NCBI GenBank assembly: GCA_963809825.1
Contig: CAWELJ010000007.1
Location: 33,342 to 97,341, forward strand
DNA length: 64,000 nucleotides
Direction of reading: 5' to 3'
From: Bog-473 sp963809825
GTDB lineage: Bacteria; Actinomycetota; Acidimicrobiia; Acidimicrobiales; RAAP-2
The translations under genes and the position numbers were made by a program. Shown here one piece after another: positions 25,947 through 35,514 of this stretch. The first letter of the stretch is position 1; every line of letters begins with the position of its first letter. The notes beneath the pieces are model-generated. The model did not search any database. It saw only the letters and a program-made list of their open reading frames with translations, and was not told where the DNA came from.

Positions 25947-26150
25947 ATGCCCTGGTGCGAGGAGTGTGACACCCTCGTCGAGGACGAGGAACTGGGGGAG
26001 GAGGGCGAGTGCCCGACGTGCGGCACGATCCTGGCCGAGCAGGAGCGCCAGCCGATCCCCTGGTACTTCAAGCTGATGCTGGTGGCCAGCGTGATCTATC
26101 TCGCCTACCGCGGCTACCAGGGTGTGACCTGGGTCGCGGCTCACGTGTAG
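25947..26150 (+). CDS. Zinc-ribbon membrane micro-protein
   Basis: A 67-residue protein with two CxxC pairs at the N-terminus (WCEECD and CPTCG, about residues 4-25) that should form a zinc ribbon. One membrane helix follows (about 43-60, YFKLMLVASVIYLAYRGY). It lies 16 bp after der and 11 bp before the gamma-carbonic-anhydrase-like gene. Function unknown; its size and clean motifs make it a real gene. Confidence 0.78.
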   Translation: MPWCEECDTLVEDEELGEEGECPTCGTILAEQERQPIPWYFKLMLVASVIYLAYRGYQGVTWVAAHV

Positions 26151-26161
26151 CGTCACCGGCC

Positions 26162-26680
26162 ATGCCGATCTACGAACTCGACGGCGTCGCACCGCGGATC
26201 GACGCCGATGCCTTCGTTCATCCCGACGCCGTCCTCATCGGGGACGTCATCATCGGCCCCGAGTCGAGCGTGTGGCCGCAAGCCGTGCTTCGCGGCGACT
26301 TCGGCAACATCACCGTCGGGTCGGGTTCGTCCATTCAGGACGGCACTGTGATTCATGCCGGCCCCGGCTTTGCCACGATCATCGGCGACGGATGTGTCGT
26401 CGGCCACCTCACACACCTCGAGGGCTGCACCCTCGAGGATGGGTCCTTGGCCGGATCAGGGAGCGTCGTGCTGCACTGGGCCCGGGTCGGACGGGGCGCG
26501 ACCGTGGGCGCGAATGCGGTGGTGCCCAACAACATGGTCGTCCCACCCGGAGCGCTGGCCCTGGGCGTGCCGGCGAAGGTCTTCGAGGGTCGGTCCGACC
26601 AGCGCATGAACCGGCTGTCCGCCGCGGAGTACGTGGCCAACGGCAAGCGGTACCGGGCCACGATGCGCCGGTTGGATTGA
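26162..26680 (+). CDS. Gamma-carbonic-anhydrase-like hexapeptide protein
   Basis: A 172-residue left-handed beta-helix protein (hexapeptide repeats, e.g. AVLIGDVIIGPESSVWP) of the gamma-CA/PaaY class, with a C-terminal helix. Of the three metal histidines, the first (DGTVIH) and second (VVGH) are present. The third canonical histidine position, in LHGC, is Glu here (THLEGC), with an extra His just before it. Metal binding or activity may therefore differ. ATG 26162 chosen; a longer frame upstream overlaps the zinc-ribbon gene. Confidence 0.82.
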   Translation: MPIYELDGVAPRIDADAFVHPDAVLIGDVIIGPESSVWPQAVLRGDFGNITVGSGSSIQDGTVIHAGPGFATIIGDGCVVGHLTHLEGCTLEDGSLAGSGSVVLHWARVGRGATVGANAVVPNNMVVPPGALALGVPAKVFEGRSDQRMNRLSAAEYVANGKRYRATMRRLD

Positions 26681-26692
26681 CCACTCGGAGCT

Positions 26693-28063
26693 CTACGGCG
26701 TGGTCTTGGTCCCTCCGCTGAGTTTGGCGGGGAAGACATCGGTCCCGAAGGGAGCCAGTCCCTTGGCGGCGGCGTAGCCGAGGTGGCCCTGACCGTCGGT
26801 GCCGCCACTGGTCAGTCCGAGGAGGTCCTCATAGCTGCGTAGTGCCGAATAGTGGTTGTACGAACCAGTCGTGTCGGTCGAACCGGGCTTGATGTACTTG
26901 GCGCTGAGCAGCACCGCACCGACCTGGCCTCCACCTGGTGCGGCGCTGTCCGTCGTCGCCCCGGCATTGCCAGGTGCGTGGGTGTTGGGTCCCGAAGACT
27001 CGTTGCAGCAGGCGACGCCGGCGGTCGGTCCGCCGAGGTCGGCTTCGTCGAACGTGACGACCACGAGCATGTCGCCGTGCTTGTAGGCGGGTGCGCTGAG
27101 GATCAGGGGCATCCAGGTGTGCAGGAACTGGTCGGCCCCAGTGAGGCCCCCGACGTGACCGCCGGTGCTGTTGGGCCCGGCGCAGGTCGCGTCGTGTCCG
27201 TCGTTGCAGAGATTCGGAGTGATGAAGCCGAACCGCGGGGTGGTGCTCTCGCTGTGAAGGTCTTTCGCCAGATGGCCCGTGGGCGAAGGCAGTCCGTTGC
27301 TGCCCATGGTGCCGAGCGGAACCACGTTGGCGTTGCACTCCGCCGGGCTGTCGATCACGGAATGGAACCAGACGAACGGGTTGTGCCGCGTGGTGTACTG
27401 GTCGGCCGGCGTGGCCACCTCGGCCGTGTCCGTGGTGCCGCTGGCCGGATGCCCGCAATCCGTGCCACCGCCGGCGTCCGGGGTGCCACCGTCACGAGAG
27501 GGCGTGTTGCCCATGTCCTGCTCATAGGCCCGCCAGGCCGCGACATGCGTCGTCTTGTTCGGGGCGTACTTGGCGTCGAGCTGCGAGGCGATCGTCGCGA
27601 CGGAGATGGGGTAGACACATCCCTGACCGTCGACCTGTCCGGGGTTCGCGGCCTTGTCGGCGTCGGGCGTGCCGGGAGCAACGTCTGCAAAAGCGAACCC
27701 GTTGTCCGCACAGTCCGCCTGCGTGTCCAGCGTTGGCGCCTGCCCGGAGACCTGGGCGATGTAGTTGTCCAAACTGGCGTGGCCGGTTGCGTAGTAGTTC
27801 TGCAACAGCTCCCCCTTGCTGCGGAGCGCCCCGTTCAGGTACGTGGCGGGAGAACCGGCACCGAAGGTGGCCGCATACCCCTCGTTCTCGAGATCGATGA
27901 CGAGGATGTGGCCGATCTTCCCGGGCGGAAGGGCGGCACGGGGGACTTTCGACGGCGCCGCCGCCCCGGCGTTCGAAGCGAGGAGGGCCAGGAGCACCCC
28001 GGAGGCCGCCAGGGTCAGGAGCGCGCGGAGGCGCAGGGCGATGGAGGGAGGGGTCGTGGACAC
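26693..28063 (-). CDS. Secreted phosphoesterase (acid phosphatase/phospholipase C-like)
   Basis: A protein of about 456 residues with a signal peptide (IALRLRALLTLAASGVLLAL then ASNAGAA). The mature part is an alkaline-phosphatase-fold phosphoesterase: the start GHILVIDLENEGYAATFG, HASLDNYIAQVSG and the late MLVVVTFDEAD block are typical of the family that includes non-haemolytic phospholipase C and AcpA-like acid phosphatases. The substrate is not readable. GTG 28063 is chosen so that the signal peptide starts close to the N-terminus; the frame is open to 28105. Convergent with the gamma-CA gene with a 12-bp gap. Confidence 0.82.
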   Translation of the reverse strand: MSTTPPSIALRLRALLTLAASGVLLALLASNAGAAAPSKVPRAALPPGKIGHILVIDLENEGYAATFGAGSPATYLNGALRSKGELLQNYYATGHASLDNYIAQVSGQAPTLDTQADCADNGFAFADVAPGTPDADKAANPGQVDGQGCVYPISVATIASQLDAKYAPNKTTHVAAWRAYEQDMGNTPSRDGGTPDAGGGTDCGHPASGTTDTAEVATPADQYTTRHNPFVWFHSVIDSPAECNANVVPLGTMGSNGLPSPTGHLAKDLHSESTTPRFGFITPNLCNDGHDATCAGPNSTGGHVGGLTGADQFLHTWMPLILSAPAYKHGDMLVVVTFDEADLGGPTAGVACCNESSGPNTHAPGNAGATTDSAAPGGGQVGAVLLSAKYIKPGSTDTTGSYNHYSALRSYEDLLGLTSGGTDGQGHLGYAAAKGLAPFGTDVFPAKLSGGTKTTP

Positions 28064-28114
28064 GGCGGGTGAGCGTAGCGGGAACCGACGCCGGAAAACC
28101 GGCACGGGACCCGC

Positions 28115-29141
28115 CTATTCGCGTGTGAATCCGGCGATATCCCGCGCCGTGTCAGCGCTGATGTCGGGGCACGCGATGGCGAAGACCTCGGTGCCGTGCA
28201 TCGTTCCCATCACCTGGCGGCAACGGGCCTGGACCCCGGCGGACAGGAGTAAGCGGTAGAAGTTGATCCCCTCGTCGCGCAGGGGGTCACACTCGTTCAC
28301 GTTGATCACGGTCGGTGGGAGGCCCACGACGTCGTCGACGCCCGCAAACGAGGGCCAGGCCAGAGGGTTCCGTTCGTCGAACGCCTCGATGCCGTAACCG
28401 ATGCGGCCCCGGTTGTTGTGGAGATGTAGCAGGATGCCCTCGTTCTCGGTCGATGAGGGACACTCGGGCGTCGGCCATTGTCCCGCGATGTAGGGGCAGA
28501 GTGCGTAGAGGCCCTTGATGAGACCCAGGTCACCATCGCGCTTGAGCTTGAGCCCGGTCGCCAGCGTGAGGTTGCCGCCGCCGCTCTCGCCCGCGACGAC
28601 GATCCTGGCCAGCGGTCGACGTTGAGCTCCTCCGCGTGGGCGACGACCCAGCGCAGGCCCGAGACGCAGTCGTTGAGCCCGGCCGGGAAAGGGCGCCACC
28701 TCGGGGGCCGAAGAGGCCACGATGGAGTTGCGGAAAGTCAACCATGACGACGGCAACGCCGTTGGCGGCGATGTGCTTCCCCCAGCCGCGGTACATCCCG
28801 TCGAAGCAGGACTGGGTCGCCATCCCGCCGCCGTGGATGTAGTACACGCAGGCCAACGGGACGTCGGACGGGGGACGGATGATCTGCAGGTTGACGGAGT
28901 TGCCATCGGGCTGCGAGACGAACTCCACCGTTGTCACCTCGAGGCCGCTCGGCGCGGCCTCGTCGCAGAGATCCTGGAAGGCTCGAAATGCTTCCCGCCC
29001 GGCAATCGCTTCGGGCGTGTTGGCCTCGGCGATCAGCTGCTCCCGGCTCGCCACGTCCGCGAGCGTGATGCGCGGGATGACTTCGAGGATGCCGCGGAGG
29101 CGGGGGTCCAGGCGGAGGTCTGTCGCGATGTCCATGGCCAT
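28115..29141 (-). pseudogene. Alpha/beta hydrolase (esterase/lipase), three indels
   Basis: An esterase of the hormone-sensitive-lipase class, split over three reading frames. The N-terminal part reads normally from ATG 29141 through the oxyanion motif YYIHGGGMATQS to about 28735. One extra base near 28732-28735 shifts the frame, a second extra base near 28681-28686 shifts it again, and a lost base near 28609-28611 brings it to the frame holding the nucleophile GESGGG. The remaining residues (NECDPLRDEG, MGTMHGTEVF) run to 28115. With these three corrections one continuous protein results. All three lie in a 125-bp GC-rich stretch, so sequencing or consensus error is as likely as true decay. 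Confidence 0.75.
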
Positions 29142-29174
29142 GGGCTCATTCGACCATAAAGACTCTCCGGATGC

Positions 29175-32100
29175 TCACGACGGTGCGTCGAGCCACTCTT
29201 CTTCGGCAGACGGCGTCGGAATCGGGGGCACAGCCGGGGGCGCCATCTTGTCGGCCGCCGCGCTGGCCCGCACTGTCCGAGGTCTGCGATCCGCGGCGGC
29301 AGCACTGAGAACGGCCGCCAAAGCGATCACGGATGTGATCTGAGCCGATTGTCCGAATGCCCCGATCTGCATCTTCGGCAGTGCGCCCGGGTGCATCGCC
29401 ACCGCCAGCCCAGCGCCGACGAAGGCAACGAATGCCACGACGGCCATCAGATCCCCACCCCATCTCCGCGCCGCCCACATGAGCGGGAGAGCGACGAGCG
29501 CCAACGGTCCGCCCACCAGGAACAGAGCGCCGAGTGCGCAAGTGGCCAGCAACCAGAAGGGAGGGAAAGCCCGCGCGCCAGCCGGCTCGCGCGCGGGCTT
29601 CCTGGAGGGAAGCAGTGCCAACAGCAAGAGAGCTGCGAGCAAGAATGCCCCGAGGAGCAACCCTCCCCGGAAGAGGCCGTCGGGACGCATCGTCAATTGC
29701 ACTCTGCCCGCCGGGCCGGCTGGAACGATGTAGCCCTGTTGCCAACCATCGACTCGGACCGGCGTCAAAGTGCGGTTGCTGAGTGTTGCCACCCACGCAG
29801 CATTGTAGTTCTGCGGGATGACCAGGTATGTCGCCGCACCGGGACCGACCTTGACAGTTCTGGAGGCCGCATTCCAGTGCTCAACGCTCGCCGTTCGCGC
29901 CGTGTGCCCGTACCCTGACGCGAAGACAGACGGGGAGTTCTGAAGCACCAAGGACGTTATTTCGAACGGTGCTGAAGAAGCCGCTGCCTCGACCGAGTGA
30001 TGGCCGGCGGCGAGTGGCACACCGTCCGGTGAGGTGCAGGCAGAGATCCCGACTGGGCGCAATCTCAGCAGATCTCCCAACGATGTGGACACCGAAGTGG
30101 GTGTTGACACGCCGTCCACGAGTACCGGCGGACCTTGGCCACAGCCCAGAGTCAACGTGGAGGACATGTCCGGGGTGACAACAGGTGTGTCGTTCAGCGC
30201 CGGTATGTGCGCCGACGCGAGTCCTACGGGAACGGTCATCGGTACGCCGTATGCGGGCGAGAGGGTGATCCTGGACGTGGTGCGCAGAAACTCGACTCGC
30301 AGCACGTTCGTGACGAGCGGGACGAAATGGATGAGACCACCCGCTCGAGGAACGCGGAGCACCTGGGACTGCCCGGTCGAACCTGATATGGAAATTTCCG
30401 TGGGCCGGGACGCACGAGGCGTAGGTGTGAGCACAATCGAATCGACGGTCCGCACGCCGCTCCATGTGAAGGTGAGAGTGGGCCGGGAGTCGCCAAGAGC
30501 TGCGATCCAGGGCAGGCCGGCATTGTCCAGCAGGTTCTCTGCTCTGAAGCGAGGCAGATACCCCAACCAAGATGAAGCGCTGACCTGCTGAACCGCGGAG
30601 ACCGTCGGTGTCAAGAACTCCAGGAGGGATTCGAGTGCGGGACCCGGTACGGGTACGGCATATCCCGTGATGTTCGTCGCCATTTCCTTTGGGATCACGA
30701 ACGTCCGAGACATGGTCGGATCCTCCGTGACGCTCGAGCCGAGGGAGAGATTGGTGTTCGGTAGCAGTCGGTTGAAGACGATGACCGGTGGGTTCTTTTT
30801 AGGACCAGTGAATGACGCGGCTTCGTCTTCCGGCACCTTCATGTTCTGCTGGAAGGAAACACCAGGAACGTCGATGTCGGCAATTCCAGCCCCTACTGCG
30901 ATACCGGCGGGCAGGATCTGCGACGGCGGTCTGACTCCGGCGATGGTTATCTTGAGGTACCGGCTCTTGCCGGGCGGAACGGTCAGGCGTACAGGCGACG
31001 ATGTGTCTGGCAGGAAGCGCTTCGTGCTGCCACGGTCGGTCGATATCGTGAGCTGCGAAACACGGGGTTGCTGGGGAGACCCAGCCAGTGGGGTCACGGT
31101 GATCGTCGTCAGAGGAACCGGGTGATCGAACCTGATGGAGATCCACTGCCCAATCGAATTGTCAGTGGCATCCGCCACCCAAGCCGTGGACGGATTACCG
31201 TCGAACGCCGAATAGGGGCCTTCAGTCGGTTGAGCAACAAGTGAGGATCCGTAGGAAGATGCCGTTACGGCGGCGGCTCCAATCGGTGCCTCAACCGTTT
31301 CATGTTGCGTACCTGATGTGACGCTGTACGTCAGGGGTATGTGGGCAGGCTTCGAGCCCGCGGACTGTCCGGGACCGAGCAAATACGACGTGTTGTTTCG
31401 GACACCGCCGAATCCCACGTCCCTGCGTTGATTGCCATCGGTGATCGCCCAGGTGGCGTTGGCCACAATCGGTACTCCTCGGGCGAGCACATCGCCAGCT
31501 AGGAAAGACGCGCGCCCATTCAAGACGTCGGCACCCTCTAGCGGGCGAAGTGATCCCGCATCACCGCTCACCACAACGGGGTTGGCTACCGGAAAGGTGT
31601 GAACCGCAGACTCGGAAGAATCGACACGGAAGATCTCGATCGCACGCAAGTGCGTGTAGGCAGATGAGTCGTACACTGGCAATGCGCCGACCTGGACTTG
31701 ACGCTGTGGAAGCATTGGGCCGAACGAGGCGACTTCGGTCAAACCTGCAGTTTCGGAGAGCACCTGGTGGACCTGCGCCGGCGGGGGCGCTCCCGTGGCC
31801 GTCCAATCGAGGTCGTTCCTTTCGATGACGTACTTGATACCCTCTCTGGACAGGAATTGTCCGAACCCGGGCGGTGAGATCCCGTAGTCAAGGGTCTGTT
31901 CGACAGCAGTCAACGTCTGAGTCGAACCATTGGAACCCAAAGGAATGACGTCGTTCCAGAGGAGAGACGTGCTTCCTACCACTTCCAGTGGTTCGTCGAG
32001 CGGGCTTCCCCACTTGTACTGAGCCGAACTTGCACCCGGTACGAGGAGAGCATTCTGGTGACCCTGGTGTGCGGTCAGCCAATCGCCAGCCTGGCTCCAG

Positions 32101-33458
32101 TAATGCGGAATCGCCGTAAAGCCTCCGCCGCCGTAGAGCTGGAGGCGCCAGAACGGGGTCGCAGCGATCACTATGGCGGCCACGGCGACCGCTCCGAGTG
32201 CGAGGCGGCGGGCGGAGACTCCAATCCGGAACTGAGCGCTCCTCGCCCGAAAACGCGGCTCCGGGGACAGCATCGAGGCCACACCCAACGCGAGAGGCAA
32301 GGCGACGTCGGGAGCGAACTTAGTCACATTTCGCAGGGGAGCGAGGCTCGTGTCGAGCAGCGGCTGCAGGGCATGGGCGAAAGGGGCACCGAATGGGCCG
32401 GCGTAACCGATGGCGATGGCAACAGCGCCAAACGCCATCGATGCGACGAGAAATAGGCGCTCGGGAGTGCGACGGCAAAGGCCGGCCAGGCCAAGCGCGG
32501 TGACCACAGAAGTTCCGATAATGACGACAGCGGATGAGACGATCGTCCAAGCTCCTGGCAGGAGAGCACCGCCCAGGGCGTAGTAGTCAGTCCAAAACGA
32601 GGCCCCCCGAAGCGATTCAAAAACGGATGCGGTGCTCGTCGTGACCGCCGCCGTCTCGGTATAGGGGAGGTAGTTGTACCCGTATCTGCCGACGATGACG
32701 AGAGTAATGGCCCACCAGAAGCACGCGCACGCGACGGCGACGACCCACCAGCCCACCAATGACCGACGTCGAGGGCAGGGCTGACGAGTCAACAGGAATA
32801 TGGCTGCGACGGGTAACACGGCGAAGACGACGGTGGCATTCGCTCCGCCCATCAGCGCCACCGCGAAACCAGAGCGTCCAGCCGCCTGTCGGGGAGATCC
32901 CTCAACTGAACCGACCACGAGCGGTCGTACGACCCAGGGGAGGAGAACTACCGCCAACAGCGCCGCAGTTGTCGTCGTCCATGTGAGGACGATCGGAGCG
33001 GCGCAGTAGGTTATGCCGGCAACCACGCGGGCATAGGGTCGCCCGATCCCGAGTGCCTCGGCCAGCCGCACGACACCCCAGCATCCGACCGTGAGCAGGA
33101 GCGCCAACCAGAGTCGCTCGGCACACCAGGTCGGGATGTGAAGCCATTGTGTGAGTGCAAAGAACGGTCCTATCGGCAAGAACAAGTCAATGGATTGAGT
33201 AGCGGCTCCGCCAAAAAGATGGTCGCTCCAGAGGTGCAGCGCTGACTTGAAGTAGGCGACTGGTGTCAGGATGAGTGACAGCTTGGTGTCGTCTTCGATG
33301 ACACCTCTGGCCTGGACAAAGGTGACTGCGAGGAACCCTGCTCCCAAACCCGCCAGCACCCAGCGGCTCACGGGGTCCGGGCAGCGAGCGTTGTCCTTCA
33401 AGTCGGTGGTCGGCATGTCTGGCGTACGGCGGATCCGGACGGACCCTGGTGTTTCCAT
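29175..33458 (-). CDS. AftD-like alpha-(1-3)-arabinofuranosyltransferase, membrane
   Basis: A very large GT-C membrane protein (about 1427 residues) matching AftD/DUF3367. The N-terminal part has many membrane helices. After the first helix, VIEDDTKLSLIL places acidic residues in the usual GT-C loop, and ERLWLALLLTVGCWG and RLAEALGIG match mycobacterial AftD. The large extracellular middle contains F5/8C-like (discoidin) sugar-binding modules, e.g. near GNPSTAWVAD and DHPVPLTTITV. A pair of membrane helices and a Pro-rich tail end the protein. In mycobacteria AftD builds arabinan; the glycan here is unknown. The start is uncertain: ATG 33458 or 33416 put the first helix near the N-terminus, while the frame is open to ATG 33575, inside the upstream gene. 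Confidence 0.85.
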   Translation of the reverse strand: METPGSVRIRRTPDMPTTDLKDNARCPDPVSRWVLAGLGAGFLAVTFVQARGVIEDDTKLSLILTPVAYFKSALHLWSDHLFGGAATQSIDLFLPIGPFFALTQWLHIPTWCAERLWLALLLTVGCWGVVRLAEALGIGRPYARVVAGITYCAAPIVLTWTTTTAALLAVVLLPWVVRPLVVGSVEGSPRQAAGRSGFAVALMGGANATVVFAVLPVAAIFLLTRQPCPRRRSLVGWWVVAVACACFWWAITLVIVGRYGYNYLPYTETAAVTTSTASVFESLRGASFWTDYYALGGALLPGAWTIVSSAVVIIGTSVVTALGLAGLCRRTPERLFLVASMAFGAVAIAIGYAGPFGAPFAHALQPLLDTSLAPLRNVTKFAPDVALPLALGVASMLSPEPRFRARSAQFRIGVSARRLALGAVAVAAIVIAATPFWRLQLYGGGGFTAIPHYWSQAGDWLTAHQGHQNALLVPGASSAQYKWGSPLDEPLEVVGSTSLLWNDVIPLGSNGSTQTLTAVEQTLDYGISPPGFGQFLSREGIKYVIERNDLDWTATGAPPPAQVHQVLSETAGLTEVASFGPMLPQRQVQVGALPVYDSSAYTHLRAIEIFRVDSSESAVHTFPVANPVVVSGDAGSLRPLEGADVLNGRASFLAGDVLARGVPIVANATWAITDGNQRRDVGFGGVRNNTSYLLGPGQSAGSKPAHIPLTYSVTSGTQHETVEAPIGAAAVTASSYGSSLVAQPTEGPYSAFDGNPSTAWVADATDNSIGQWISIRFDHPVPLTTITVTPLAGSPQQPRVSQLTISTDRGSTKRFLPDTSSPVRLTVPPGKSRYLKITIAGVRPPSQILPAGIAVGAGIADIDVPGVSFQQNMKVPEDEAASFTGPKKNPPVIVFNRLLPNTNLSLGSSVTEDPTMSRTFVIPKEMATNITGYAVPVPGPALESLLEFLTPTVSAVQQVSASSWLGYLPRFRAENLLDNAGLPWIAALGDSRPTLTFTWSGVRTVDSIVLTPTPRASRPTEISISGSTGQSQVLRVPRAGGLIHFVPLVTNVLRVEFLRTTSRITLSPAYGVPMTVPVGLASAHIPALNDTPVVTPDMSSTLTLGCGQGPPVLVDGVSTPTSVSTSLGDLLRLRPVGISACTSPDGVPLAAGHHSVEAAASSAPFEITSLVLQNSPSVFASGYGHTARTASVEHWNAASRTVKVGPGAATYLVIPQNYNAAWVATLSNRTLTPVRVDGWQQGYIVPAGPAGRVQLTMRPDGLFRGGLLLGAFLLAALLLLALLPSRKPAREPAGARAFPPFWLLATCALGALFLVGGPLALVALPLMWAARRWGGDLMAVVAFVAFVGAGLAVAMHPGALPKMQIGAFGQSAQITSVIALAAVLSAAAADRRPRTVRASAAADKMAPPAVPPIPTPSAEEEWLDAPS

Positions 33459-33549
33459 CAGCAGGCCATTGTTCCTCTCGAGTCGAAGGTGGTGTCGACA
33501 TGCTGCCTGATAGACGACAGGAATGATCCAGGCAAGGAAAAGCGGCGTC

Positions 33550-35460
33550 TCAATGGCGCCGCATGACGAGCGCAAGGTTCCATGTGACGACTTCCCGCAC
33601 GCCCGGGAGTGCCACTACAGGTTTCGTCCAGTAAGGGTAGTACCGAGGAAACGCATCAATGAGGTCAGCATTCGGCGCGCTCCGAGCCCAGGCCAGCACC
33701 TCTGAGATGTCCAACCGGAACAAATTCGCGCCGTATCGGTTCTTGGGGGCGTGACCGGAGGTCCGCTCGTACCGCATCGCGGAGCGCTCGCCCCCGAGGT
33801 AGTGCCACGGCGACGTTTCATGGCCTCCGAATGGTGAGAACCAATTCGTGAAGGCCAGGAACATCGTGCCCCCCGGCCGGATGACTCGGAGCATCTCCTC
33901 GAAGAAGGTCCTGGGATCCGGCACGTGCTCAATCACATTGGATGAATGACTGATGTCGAACGTGCAGTCGGCAAAGGGCAATCTCATGCCGTCCGCAATG
34001 ACTCCGTATCCGAGTCCGCGTCCGGCAGCAGTCAGCTCGTCCCAGCATGGCTCTACGAAACAGCTCTCGGCCTCGGCGCGTCGGAATGCCTTGGCGAAAT
34101 AGCCCGAGCCACCGCCGACATCGATTATCCGTTGCCCAGCCAACGGGTGGTGGCGATCGACGAGCGCAACGGTGTCGTCCGCCAGAAGGGTGTAGAAGCG
34201 GTCCGGATCATCGTACTGAGAACGGAAGGCACTGAACAGTCTGATGGACCGTCGCATTCCTCCGCTCGCCGGATCGGAATCGCTTTCCGCCGTGGCAGAA
34301 AGATGGAGTTGCGAATCTCTTGCGTGAGTGTGGGAACCCGAGCCGTGCGCCCGCCTGGTCCTACCATTCAGGTGGCTGACGGGGCTGGACCCGGCGACGT
34401 CCTCCAACACCTCGAGCCAACGATCGACCGTGCGTTCCCAGGTGAACTGTATTGCCCTGTTTCGGGCCGCGTCACCCATCCGATCGCGGCCATCGGAATC
34501 AGAAGCAAGTTGCACCCATGCCCGAGCGAGGGCCTCGGGTAACTCGCGCTCCGGGGCGCGAACCAGGACCCCGGTGACTCCGTCAACGATCACGTCGCGG
34601 ATCCCTGGAGCATCAACCGCGAGTGCCGGGGTTCCGTGTGCGGCTCCCTCCATGATGGACATGCCCCAGCCTTCGTGTTGGGCAGCGCTCACCACACTCC
34701 ATGAGCGAGCGAGCAGGCGGCTCTTTTCCGTCTCCGTGATCCGACCAATGACTTCAACGAGAGGAGTTTCTGTAGCCAGACGGCGGAGATCCGCCAGCCC
34801 CGGACCGTCCCCCGCGACGACCAGCCGCCCACCCAGTGCCGGAGCTGCCAGTGCCCAGGCTCTGAGCAGCAGATCGAGGCGCTTGTGTGGAACCAGCCGA
34901 CTCAGCGACAAGAACAGCGGTTCACTGGCCTTCGGCGGCATCGGCCCCAATGGGATGTCGACTCCGCTTTCGATGACCTCGATGCGATTGCCGGCCACGC
35001 CGATCTCACGGAGAGCTTCGGCCGTAGAGCGCGATACGGCGATGAATACCCGCTTTCGATAGGCAGCAGGCATCACACGACTCTCGACGAAACGGCCCAC
35101 GGCAGCCACCGGAGCCGGGAATTGCATGCTCCATTGGTCGGTATGAACGTGGTGCACAAGGCAGACTGACGGCTTGCGTCTCCAGAGAGGCGAAAAGAAC
35201 GGCAACCCGTTCTCGACGTCGATCACGACATCAGCCTGTCCGAACCGAGTGGCGCACACGATCGGGGCTCGCAGGTACTGCGAATAGGAGCTCCCGGCTT
35301 CGATCACCGGGTAGTTACGTTGAGACACAGGCCCGCCGCAAACCAGAGCTACATCGTGACCTCTGTTCGACAGCGCGCACAGCAAGCGATCAAGGAGGAC
35401 CTCAGCGCCGCCTGCGAGCGGGTTCGCCAGGTCCCGCCAGCTTACGGCAACCAATCTCAC
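33550..35460 (-). CDS. Fused GT4 glycosyltransferase and SAM methyltransferase
   Basis: One 636-residue frame. Residues 1 to about 360 are a GT-B, GT4-type glycosyltransferase: an N-terminal block NPLAGGAEVLLDRLL, LSRLVPHKRLDLLL, and the donor block QHEGWGMSIMEGAAHG. A Ser/His-rich linker of about 40 residues leads to a class I SAM methyltransferase (about 410-636) with motif I IIDVGGGSGYFAKAF and the later block IRPGGTMFLAF. It would add a sugar and methylate a glycan or carrier on the cytoplasmic face. From memory, mycobacteria have separate neighbouring genes of these two kinds near aftD. No stop or frame break is visible at the junction. Confidence 0.88.
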   Translation of the reverse strand: MRLVAVSWRDLANPLAGGAEVLLDRLLCALSNRGHDVALVCGGPVSQRNYPVIEAGSSYSQYLRAPIVCATRFGQADVVIDVENGLPFFSPLWRRKPSVCLVHHVHTDQWSMQFPAPVAAVGRFVESRVMPAAYRKRVFIAVSRSTAEALREIGVAGNRIEVIESGVDIPLGPMPPKASEPLFLSLSRLVPHKRLDLLLRAWALAAPALGGRLVVAGDGPGLADLRRLATETPLVEVIGRITETEKSRLLARSWSVVSAAQHEGWGMSIMEGAAHGTPALAVDAPGIRDVIVDGVTGVLVRAPERELPEALARAWVQLASDSDGRDRMGDAARNRAIQFTWERTVDRWLEVLEDVAGSSPVSHLNGRTRRAHGSGSHTHARDSQLHLSATAESDSDPASGGMRRSIRLFSAFRSQYDDPDRFYTLLADDTVALVDRHHPLAGQRIIDVGGGSGYFAKAFRRAEAESCFVEPCWDELTAAGRGLGYGVIADGMRLPFADCTFDISHSSNVIEHVPDPRTFFEEMLRVIRPGGTMFLAFTNWFSPFGGHETSPWHYLGGERSAMRYERTSGHAPKNRYGANLFRLDISEVLAWARSAPNADLIDAFPRYYPYWTKPVVALPGVREVVTWNLALVMRRH

Positions 35461-35514
35461 GATTCAGTTACGGTGAAGAGAAGAGGGCTTCCGGCCTGCG
35501 ATCCCGTTAGGTGC

